A DNA stretch of 64,000 nucleotides from Leuctra nigra (Eukaryota; Arthropoda; Insecta; Plecoptera; Leuctridae): positions 17,020,345 to 17,084,344 of the forward strand of contig OW203762.1 in assembly GCA_934045905.1 (NCBI GenBank), in the 5' to 3' direction. A program made the position numbers and the translations under genes. Shown here piece after piece: positions 39,101 to 51,100 of this stretch (the first letter of the stretch is position 1; the number at the start of each line of letters is the position of its first letter). The notes beneath the pieces were generated by a model that saw nothing but the letters and a program-made list of their open reading frames with translations, ran no database searches and had not been told where the DNA came from.

Positions 39101-42100
39101 TCATTATGCTTTATTTATTATCATAATATCCCCATCAGCATAGACCTTTCATCTGTCGCCCATTAAATAACTAGTCAGACTCAGAATAATGTATTTTCGT
39201 CAAATATAAAACTCGCTTGCAGTTTACTCTTTCATCAAACCATGAGTGTCATCATAAAGTAACTAGGTTTCATGTATATTCCTGTTCTTTTTTTACTTCC
39301 TAATGTACATTTGATGGTTTTTTGATGTATGAAAGCTTGTAAAAAAAGCTTTTTACAGATCACATTTTATTCATAGTAACCACGAAGCTTTCTCAATCCT
39401 CAATAAACATTTCTTTTTATCGCAAACTCAATCTAACTGGTTTATTAAAATGTGGAACGAGTTTTTTTGTACACCGATAACATCTTCGACTTGAGCGAAT
39501 ATTTTCTCTCGGAGTTGAGTAGATCATGCAGAAGTCGTTTTGCAGTCAATTATTTCCTGATCTGCCAAACAAAGGTTATAATCTACTATAATCGGCTGTC
39601 TGCACTCTAACTTCAATGTTGGCCATAATATTATGCAATAAAACATCACATTTGCAACCATTTTGTACTATGAAAAATAGCTTGCATACTTCTTAGAATT
39701 ACTATTAATAGTTACTTATTCATAAAACTCGCATCTGTTTGAAACTTCAGTTTATCTACCTTTAACTGTAGTTTATCGGCACATGGGTAGAAATGTGCAT
39801 AATTGAGTGATTAAGAACTAAAATGGCGCACTAATATTAACTGCGATATTCAAGTTTGTATTATCGTACATTAGTTCTAACTCTGGCTGTGTAATTGAGT
39901 AATGGTCTGTAGTAATGAACCACTTGCTATCAAAACGCAATTCAGCAGTTTCCTTGCGATCGAAACATCGAGTTGCTCATGTAGATATTCAGATACGCTT
40001 TTGTATATTTTAATATTAAATATCGTGGAATTAAAAATTAGCTTGGATCCTATGTAATCCCTGAAGATTAGTGAACTCTATAATTTTATAAGCTCTAAAA
40101 ATGGTATCTCTATAACATAAACAAACTGTAATGATGGGAATTTATTGAGGATGCGAATTAAAAACGCGCACCCCGACCCAATCTGCTGTAATGCGCCCTG
40201 GTAGCTGGTTAAAGCATAGGGCCGCTAACCCGAAGGATCTGGGTTCGAATCCCAGTTCGAATCCGCGTTTTTATTTCGCAGGTTCTCTCATAAACAAACT
40301 ATTTTTAAGTGTATTCGAATGATACCATGATGATTAATTAAGAAATTGGCCAAACTACTCCAGCCAAAATTGTAATAACGTTTTTTCATCATGAATCTAC
40401 AACTCTCACGTGACCTTTTCACCTCTTTCGTTTCCATTTTTTCCCCGGAATATTACTGTTTTAGTGGTATGCTTCGAAGTCCCGCAATTATCACTCTAAC
40501 TACAAACTTAGATATAGTTTTATTTCGTTGTGAATACCCAAAGGAAACGACATTGCATATTTTTCAATTACTTACATTATAAATTATCTGCCATTTGGCC
40601 ACATGTCACCACTAAGTGAGGATTTCATCGATGAAAAATCCGGGAAGTAAGAAGTTTTTTTAGAACGAGTTTAATAAAAATACATAGAAAAGTTGAAAAT
40701 ACGCGATGCTGTTATCTTCGCCTTTCATAACGAAGACAATGATACCACACGCAAGTCTGTAGAGTAATTGAGCACCCCATTGAAACAGTAATATTCCGGC
40801 AAAAAAATGAAACGAAAATTGTGGAGGTGAAAAAGGTCAAGAGAGTTTTAGAATCACTATTTTAATGAGGAGAACCTTTCTCACAACTTTAGGTACAGTA
40901 GTTTGGCCAATTTAGTATTTCATATTTTTAGTCACGTGGTACACTCGCAGCACTCAAGTCAATAACTGACTGCCCTAAATTGTTAGGAAAGGAACTTATA
41001 ATAGGACGCATTCCCTTTTTGAAGAAGAGCGAACGCGTGACTATAATGTATGTAAAATGAAAGTGTATATAAGTTATTTATGCTGCTAGGTGTTTGCCGA
41101 TTTAAAACATGTTATTCAGTAAGATATCACCACTGAATAATCACATAAAGTACCTAACTAAATAATCTTGCATGGGTACTTCAATTGCTGTATTTATCAT
41201 TACTTTTAAGATTTTTTTGAGTTGTAACTTTAAACACTTCGCATAAAATAACTTATCTTTCGTATAGGGTCAGCGTCAAAATAAGCCAGCCAAATCCTTA
41301 TGTTGAACGTGGGTGTACATACTTGTGTATTTGGCCTTTCGTCTCCATTTCTGAAAAAAAGTGAACTTTTAAAACCTTCCTTTCTCTCCGATCTGGTGTT
41401 TTAAAAGTTTGTTTGAAAACTGAATTTCCCCATCGCCGCTGCAGTGGCTGTAGGTACAGATTGTCGACGATGTTTCTGATTTCGCAGTGCAGCCGAGCGT
41501 GTTGTTCAGTCGCCAACCAATCCCAGCTCAGCGGGAAGTTAAATCGAGTGAAACCCGCGGTGTTTGAGCGCCGAACTAACTAGTCATAATGAGAGAGAGC
41601 TAACATTTATTCGGAGGTGGTGAAATCGGAGCTGAGACGTGTTGGAGACGAGTCGGTCGCAGTAGGGATGGACAGTCTTAGGGCGTATTTAGAGGGGGTG
41701 GCGTGGGCCCCACCCGCTTAAGTCTCATCCACCACAATACACCTTTTGTTCAACACAGCCGGAGATGGAATTGTGTGTAGGTTGAGGAGAATCTAGGAGA
41801 TTATGTGTAGCTTCGGAAGATATGTTGGTACAAAGCAGTGGCGGCTATTACAGTGTGCAAGGTGTGACAATTGCACACCTGATCATCCAAGAAAATTATT
41901 AAAAATTGCTTCCGTTTAGTAAAAATTGTAGGCAAGCTACGATGCAGTGTATGCGTGGGTGTGAATCTTACTGTGTATGATTTATGCTTACAGATATATT
42001 GACAGGTAAGACCATTAAAATGTAATTCAGAAATTCTTACATTTCACAATGTGACCATTGAGGCTGCTCCCACCAAATGTAACAAACAATCGCCTATAAG

Positions 42101-45100
42101 TAATCCAGGAAGTAGGAAGTTAAATGTTTTGTCTAATAATTTTGCTCTCCAAAACACGTAAAAATGCATCAATTTCAAACTAGATACAAAAAAATCCGGG
42201 GCTATGCGCCCCGGACCCGCATGTGCTGGGGGGCCCTTCCCCCAGACCCCCATTGTACTTTCTTCTACGTCCTCCTATGAAATTGCACACCTGTTGTAAA
42301 GCCAAATAGCCGCCACTGGTACAAAGGATCAGAAATATATGTTTTTTTTTATTTATATTTTACTTTGAGTGTGAAATGGCGATTGCGGATCCGAAAATCG
42401 GACGCATTTTGCATCAAATTGCGACAAAACGGCCCAATAGGAAAGTCTCTTGAAATTTTATTCTAGAAAAAATAATAATGACAAAATCACTTATCACTTG
42501 TGAAATCTAAAATTTACATTCATAAAAATAAAAATAAAATATAATATAATATTTTGTCGGGAAAAACGGCCTGTAACAAGAATCAGAGCTGGGATGTCAT
42601 TTCCAAGTCTTCAACAATGTGTTGCCATTGCGATTTCTTTGTTGCCATGGCAATATAGCAAATTGTGATATCATTGTCAATTTTCCTGTTTTAAATTAGA
42701 ATAGATCTATCAAACTTTGAAAATAAATTCCTTGAAAACTGTTCGTCCCACAACAAAAATAATAGCACATCTGTATTCAGCAACATTTCAACTTTCATAA
42801 AATAAATATTATTCTGAAATCTATTCTTCCCGAGACTTCCCGTTTTACAAATTTAGGAAGGTTGTGTACCAGATTCATTTTAACAGATTCTGTAACTGGT
42901 ATTGAAATGTGATAGATTCCTGACCGTCTGTTTGTTCAGGATAACTGAACTTGCACTCCGGAGGTCTAGGTTTCGATTCCCGCGGCCGTCCTTCCTAAGG
43001 GCTTTTCGTTGTTCTCAATCGAGAGGTAATTGCTGGAAATGTTCCCTTCTAATAGACCACGACCACCTCCATCCCACCAACATCCTACCTATTCGTCAAC
43101 TTCCGTCGCCATTAGCCTAGTTCCAGGGCAGTACGCCGTTAAACACCACTAAAAGCGGTTAAAAATTGAGTTTAAAAATGTTCAAAATTCCAATTACGTT
43201 CTTATTTTTTTTTAATTAGTGCGATTACGGTCGACATTGTGTGGCGTAGATTATCCTGAACAGAATTAAAATTCAATTAGCTAATCTCGATAAAACTGTC
43301 ACATTTAAAATGTTTACCTTGGATGCAAAACAAACACGGGAAAACTCCGGAGGGGTAGGAAAAGCGAATGGCGCGGAAAGCAATTCACGAAAGTGATTCC
43401 CATCAATTTGCTTTTATATCTGTAAAGCTTTATGAAACAAAACAAAGGATACACTTAGATGTTATGTAGTGTATCCTCTTGACGGTTACCCCATGTTAAA
43501 CCAGCCCGTTTGCAGACTCAAGCGATGTACCAAACTGGTGGCGATAAACATAACTGTTTAGTATTTACCCTTTCCGACCCTTCCGGTGAAATATGTCTAC
43601 AAGAGATCGCCTTTTATTATAACGTAACAGCTGATCTGCATACGACTGGAATGAAATTGAGCTTGGATTTGAGAGAGCGTGGACGTCCTGGCGTCGGTAT
43701 GTCGTCACTTCCGGTACGATTCAAGGTTGACAGTTCGACGAACGCGTGGCAAAAGCGTCGCAGCCGCGAGCTATTTCGAGTCCGAATGCTAATTAGTTTC
43801 TTCTGTGAGTCACAGAGCTAGAGAATTGCAACAGGGAGTCGAAATGTGATGACAAAGTGCCAATAAATGATTGACATATTGCCAATTTTATGAATGAAGT
43901 ACGGATTTCATATCTATTATGAACCCTATTCGATTATGAACTTTTAGTTGAGTCGAATGCGTTAGACACTCTGGTGCTTGAAAATAACAGAACCCTCGGA
44001 CCTTTTGGTCACCTTTTGTCCATGATACGATGATACCATGATACCTTTTGATTGTCATTCTGAATATAAATATGTATCTGATATCGTGGACATTCTGCAA
44101 GAAGACAAGAACTACACTTTTAAGTTCTTAGATACTTTTGAGATACCTACTTGACTTAGTTCTTTAAAATATGTATGTTAAAATAGAGATATTTTGTCTT
44201 GTAACAGTTTAGAAAGGTTGGATCGAGTTGTATGTTGACAGAAAATGGATTGGATAGGCGATTGAATTATAACCAACTGAGATTGAATTATGGCGTAGTT
44301 CGTGATTGATGCTAGTGAAATTCCAGACAAATCAAGGTCAAATGCAGTGCAGCGAAGGAAAAAATCTTTAAAATTCACTCTGCTTCCGCTGCGTCTACAT
44401 TCATTGCAGTTAGTGAGAATATGAATTGGACGTGTTGTTTGGATTACTGTTGGAAGTTAGCTGTTCGGGAAGATTAGAATCGACTAGCATGGATTTATAA
44501 CGCAGAACTACCGCTATCACACTTTGCACAAAAACGGTGTTAGTGGCTTTTTCAAGAACGCCGCGATATATCATCTCCACTTGAATGGATTGTTGCGGAT
44601 GCAATATTGCAAGGCACGAGGAGCATGCCGCGAAAGCATTACATTTCGTCTTCTCACCTCCACTCGAAATGGAAAAAATACAAATAAACTTGGCCTTATT
44701 CACAAGATTTATTTTTGAACCCAAGCACAAACTTGAGTCGGCTGCACTTGAAAGTAAACTTTGGAGATAATTAGCATAGCTAACTTTTAGTCGTTAAATT
44801 CACCAACTTATAATGACAATTGTGCCAATAGGGATATTTCAGATTTGACACAAGTTTAGGCACATATTATTGTATAAGTTGTTGTTTGTCATTTTTTCTA
44901 ATTTAAATAGTTGTTTTAAAAGTATAATGATATAGGAAATATTATCTACAATGCTTACATTCGAGACAAATCTGCAAAACAAAGGTACACCCACGGTCAC
45001 ATAATTGCTTGCAAAATTCTAAGTTCTTTTTCAAAACTTGATTATCCAGACCACAACACATTGGCAAACGCACGTGGAGCTTGTGGGTTTGAAGGGATTC

Positions 45101-48100
45101 TTTATAAGAACCAACCAACCACCTCATACATAATTATTATTTCTCTATTCATCAAAATATTGATGGTAATTCGTGATACAACTAAGTCGTTTACCGTCAT
45201 TTTTTCTGACCGTTGGTGTACCTACTTGTTGTATCATCATGTTTACAATTTTTTTTTGTAGTTTTATCAGAATACATTGTATACAAAATATGTACGGACC
45301 TAACATATCATCACGGTAACTACATTTGACCAAGTCTCTACAGTACAATAAAGCAACGAAAAATTGTTGTATCAAGTTTCGCAAAAAACAAATTCGTTTC
45401 GAAGCTGTTTTTAATATCTAACTGGTCATCAATCATATGCCATGATGTTGATGTTGTTGATGTCTGTTACAGAGAGAAGCTGCCGGGTCGCTTCTTCGAG
45501 CTGAACATCCACTACGGGCTGTTCCTCGGTGGACAAGGCGACTTCTCCGAGCTGTTCCTGGGACACTTGGAGAGTCTGCGAGGCTGTCTCGCCGAGGTCA
45601 GTGTTGTTCGTTCATTTGCCACACTTCGGATTTAATTGTGATAAATTATTGTTATTATACACCAGAGGCCGAGAGAGGATTGCGTTACTGCGCACACGAG
45701 GATTATATTTAGTTCCAAAAGTAATATGAAAATTCGTAAGGACCCTTGACAACTGTGATCAATTCATGGAAATTTGCTATGTAAAAATACTAATTAGGAG
45801 AGCGACTAAAGTTGAACTCGTTTGTATAGGATCACTTTTTTCCGGCTGTTGATGCGATTGGTCACACAGTTTCTCTTATCGGACTGAAATTTGGCATACA
45901 TTTAAATACCACTTGTTTCGTTTGAAGTATTTGGAACTTGGCCTTAGTTAAAAATAAACATATCCGTTTTTTTTGCGAAATCAAAAAATTTAAGAACTTT
46001 TTAAATTAATTTGACTACAGTTTTCCAAAGGTACCGACATCTGAACGAGTTAGGGCGTTTCCCAGTGTCACAATATCCATTTCCATGGAACAAAAAGAGA
46101 GGGCAGTTTGTCATGGACGTTAACCCCCTGGAATTTCACTGCGTATCCTGGTTCTATTCCTGCGGCCGATCTTCAGGCCTGTCGTGTTTCTCGTGGTCTC
46201 TCTCGGTCAGAAGGCAAATGCTTTGAGGCCTCTGGACCACATCCCTATCCCATCCCATCCCCTATCATCTACATTAATCTATAGTTACAGAACAGTGGAA
46301 CGTTGCAAGAAATATGGCGGCAATATAATTGATTGTGAAGTAACGTTATGTGAGGCTGACTTCAATTCCCCCAGTCGAGCTTTGTGAAATTTGACTAATG
46401 TGTTCCGTGAATTCCTGTAGATTCTTCAGCTAGTGTTGAGGCATGACATTTTTCATATGACATTTTCCATGAAATATTTCGTTTCATGAACATTTTTAAT
46501 TATAATTTTAAAAAAAATCTTTAAAAATGTATGTTATTTTCAGCTAAACTTTGTTAAAGTGTCACTTGTGTCATTGACTTCTGCTCTATATGGGATATTC
46601 GTGACTGCTAATACAGCACTGAATGCTTTCGCCGATGTCGAAGACCGCACTGCTTGACCAGATTCTGGCAATATAAAGACATATTATTAATTTGGTTTAT
46701 TAGCACTCTCTGTCTAATGTTTATGAGACATGAGCATATTGTTGTACTGTGTCAGGTTTCCCTGCAATCTGTTCAAATGTAAGACGATCTCAGCCGGACG
46801 CGTGATGAATTTGATCTTAGTGTACGTAAGAACGGGTCGGTATTCTTTGTCACTAGACATCGACGACAGTTTCGCAAATCCCACATAGAGCGGAAGTCAA
46901 TGTTTGTGTGACACATAGTACTGTGTTAAAAATTGAAACTTGCAATTTTTGTCCGACCAATTTTACTTAAAAATCTGTATTTATTTATCTGTGTACATTT
47001 TATATTCTTTTTGAATTCCTTAAGGAAGTCGCTAAAATATATGACTTTTACAATATAAATTAGAGTGAAAATGAATAGAATTCCAAGAAAATGTTCACCC
47101 AAAAAAATCTTAAAAATTTGCAACACTACACAGCATCCCATTTGCTTCATCATCTCCTATCATCCTCCTTGTCATGCACAGCCGTGGAACGAGCGGGGTG
47201 TCGAGTAAAGAGCACTGCACTAAAGTAATGACTGCATTCTACAAACTACTCTGTCGTTTGAGTGTTTTAAGAGCTCCACTTGCTCCTGCTTGACATCATT
47301 AACTCTGCTTGTGAGCGTCGTATTTTTACTCTTTATATACGTCTTGTTGTGTTTGTTTATTTGTTTGTTTAGCTACCGCAAAAATCTAGACCACGTCAGT
47401 GAAAAACTCACATTTTGCACAGAATTTCATTTTATATTCTGTCTGTTTTTTAACCACATTCAGTGTCTTCATTTAGTGGAGCAAACAATTAATATACCCT
47501 GAGATTTTGTCGTATCTGTGACTTGGATTTTATCAATCAATCATGTTGTACAGGTGTGTGGCTATACATACCTGTCATTCTATAAACTTTTAAGCTCTTT
47601 CTTCAGCTGAATCAAAAAAGGATATTCGTTAAAGTTCAATACCGCTGTTTTTAGGATTTTAACCGTCTTTAAAATATAGACTATATTGAAGCGACAAAAT
47701 TGCCGTAAATTAAATGCTCTTCGTTCATCGTTGTCTTTCTTAAATTGATGTCATAAAATAAAATTAAAAGTTATAGCGAATTTAGATAATACAAAGTTTG
47801 AAAAACTCAATGCTTTCAGGAAATCAAAAATAGAAAATTTGGTGAACGAAGCACAAAGAGTAACTCTGTAACTTTGTAACTGCAACAGAATATTCTATCT
47901 TCAACGAGACGGCCATTATCCCAAAAAAATGGCGAATGTCTTTATTGGCAATCCTCCCCTTTAAAGACGTAATTTGACTTTATTTTTATTTTGCTCGTTC
48001 TTGGTAACCATTACAGCAATATTCAGTGGAAGGATATGTAATAATTATCGCTGATCTAGCCATTATATCTCATTTATGGTGTTCAATATCGATATCGAGT

Positions 48101-51100
48101 TCTCGTACATAACAGTATAATTTATGTTAACGCCATTGTATCTTCCCCCAAAGAGCTGAGAAATAGAATTGGGAATAATAATGAAGTCGCGAAGAGTAGT
48201 TCCCGTGGAGTTGAAATATATGTCCCACTTCTGTCACCATTTGTAATATCTTACAAAATATTATCTTCTAAAATCTTATCTTCTATATTATCTATCTAAT
48301 ATTATCTATTATCCTTCTAATATCTTGTAATATTTTCTCCCAAGTGCTGAGAAATAGAATTGGGAATAATAATGAAGCCGAAGACTAGTTGAAATATATG
48401 TCCCACTTCTGTCACCATTTGTAATATTTGTTTCACGTTTCGTTCCGACTCTTTCGGGTTGCTATCGACAGATACTTCGCCCAGATGTGATTTTATTTAC
48501 TTTCAAACTTTTCATGGACAATAATTCAAACATTTGGGTCGTAAAACACCATAACTCTTGCTTCCGAGTGCTAACAATAGACTACTACGTGCGTGCCAGA
48601 ACGCAACAAAAATACAAGTGGGGGTTATTACTGCATCCCCGGTATTAAACGGACACAAGGGAGTTAGGGGTGCAAGAAAACCACTGCCTATACTTAATAC
48701 GAACATAATAATAGTTATTTTGTAACGAAATAGTTACATTTATGTACTAATTAGAAGATAATAGAATCTACATAAAAAAGTACCATGATAATGGCCTTTT
48801 ATACGTATTAGGATCTTTTCAGTTGAACTTCTATAAGCTGTGAAAGCCCAGAAATGGAGCCTATTTATGCATATTATATGGAAATAACACATATTATACG
48901 CGAATGCTCCATTGGGTCAGGGTGTAGGTACCAGCTTTGAAGCTGCCAACTATGAATAGGTACGTGATGGGTGTATGATCAACATAAAAGGCTCCATTAC
49001 TTCGAGTATAGAATGCTTGAAGGATGTCAAATTTTACAACGTCGTTAAAATCTCAAGAAATAAAAGACAATTTATGTAGATTATTTTCCCCGACTCAAGT
49101 AGTAGGGGGAATGCATACGGGGATGATGTCTGTTTTGCATACCTCCATTGCTAGACTTTACTACTTATTTATTTCCTGATTCTCTTATATTCCTTTTTGA
49201 CAATTGTGATCGAAAAGTTTTTGAATACAGGGTTCAAGTTATCAGAATAATTCATCTTACCTACTTAAGTACTATACAAATATCTGTAAATAAAAACTCA
49301 CTTTAAATTATAACATTCCATATTTTAAAATTGTCGCTTAGAAGTAAATATTTTTAGAAAGTGTAGTATAAAATGTCTCATTCGTTATCGTTAAATTCCC
49401 CATATGCCAGTTCGAGCGGGTGTTCCCTGGTATACTGATCGTCTCACCCATGCATTGACGCTTGGATGTCCCATTTGTCAGCGCCTTCTGAACGGCAATC
49501 ATTAACTGACTATGCAGCAGCTTGTGTTTTTAGTGTGCCGTGCCGCGTTCGTGCAAGATGGCGCCTATCATTTACAAGTTCTGTTGGAGTGCCTAATGCT
49601 TATTTCGCATTATTACTTGTAATTATGAACTTTCAATGTGTTCAAATTTGATATGACAATTTTACTTCATACATTTTTACAAATCGAGTGTTTTTTTATA
49701 TTATATTATATGGGTTTTCTTTTCGTATTTTGCACCTAGTTCTGTCACGAAAATGTAGATAACCCTCAAAAATGAAAAGAAATGTGTAACCCAAGGTCTT
49801 GAGAAAAATAAAATAACAAATTAAATTATTCGAATGCTGTCTATAAATACTCTGATGATATTGGAATTTGGGGATGGCCATTTCTCAATAAATAACATTT
49901 TAGTTGCTAACATATTTACAAGTCATCATTCACTGTTGACAGGTGTCATACAACGGAGTGAACGTGCTGAGCAAAGCCCGTGAACGTCTCGGCCAGGTAG
50001 ACGTGCAAGGAATAACGTGGAACTGCGCTCCCGAGTTCGATGCCGGCGCCGACAAGGACATCAGTTTCGTGGAGGACGGTGCTTTCATGGTAGTGCCCAA
50101 GGCGGTGTCGCGCACCGGAGCAAGGTGGCACCTCGAACTGAAGACATACTCGCTACACGGAGTTCTGCTTTACAATACAGGTATAACATCTATGCAATCA
50201 AACAGTAACGAACTACGTGTACATTATAGTTTGGGCTTTAGAAATCACTAAAGTTATGTGATTTGTGTCTGCCGAAAATGTGGAAACCGAAAATGTAGGT
50301 ACATTTTCCTATTACACTTCCAAATTAAATAAGAATGATGGAATATAGTAGGTAATCACATATCACAATCAAATCATAATATAGGCAGTTCAAACAAATT
50401 GTGGGAAACAAAATTAACTAACTCTTATGAACAAAACTGATCTGTAGGTACCAAAAAAATAATTAATTTGCTTAGTTTATTTTCTTTATCCAATTTTTTT
50501 TTTTTTATTGTTTCTTTAATCAATTAGTAAAAATGATCATACATAATTCAACACACCTACCTCCATCTAGCTTTCAGTTTATAAATGTTGTGGTCAAGTA
50601 AAGTGAGAGCTCTGTACACAGCCACACAACTCTTGCGCTGACATTTGTCAAATAGGCATCCACATCCACATGTCATCGTTAGGTAGTCGGTAACAATAAT
50701 ATGTCACCTGTCAGCATAGATTGATTGTTCTGATGTGTATGCACAGTAGCAGCCATCGTGGCTGCACTGATCATTAATTTAGAGTTGGAATCATTAATTA
50801 TTCATGTGTATTAATAGATCACTAATTGACAGGGTAAATAATACATGGTATTTTGAACTTTTATTAATTATGACCCCTAAGAGCTACTACTGTTTAAAGC
50901 TGGTATTCCATTAGGATTGTCAAACATGTTGTAGTAGATATTGGAAGCTCGCTAGTCAAACCCCAAATTGCTTGGGATAATAAAATTTAAGGAGCGTAGT
51001 TTCAAAACGCAATAGTCAAAATGTCAAATTAGCACATTTTCATTTTTCTGTTAGAGATGGAAACATGCTTGAATAGCAACATTTTTATCCAATCAGATGC

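Larger units (their letters stand above)
38826..45472 (+). other. kon intron 2
   Basis: Holds a SINE (38952), a tRNA-like element (40152), a foldback element (40343), a hAT-like MITE (41836) and a second SINE (42915), each listed separately. No other gene was recognised. Confidence 0.8.
45597..49942 (+). other. kon intron 3
   Basis: Contains a SINE-like copy at 46030, a possible third copy of the TTGAAGCGACAA repeat family at about 47684-47905, and a direct repeat at 48155. No other gene was recognised. Confidence 0.8.

Noticed and set aside
40190..40265. Functional tRNA-Ser(GCT) gene
   Set aside because: The acceptor stem does not pair, the D arm is short, and position 33 is not T; only the B box and anticodon arm are preserved.
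42044..42253. 69-codon minus-strand frame in the hAT-like MITE
   Set aside because: It lies in a GC-rich non-coding transposon interior and has no transposase motif.
43510..43821. 103-codon + strand frame
   Set aside because: No recognisable domain and no exon-like boundaries; likely chance.
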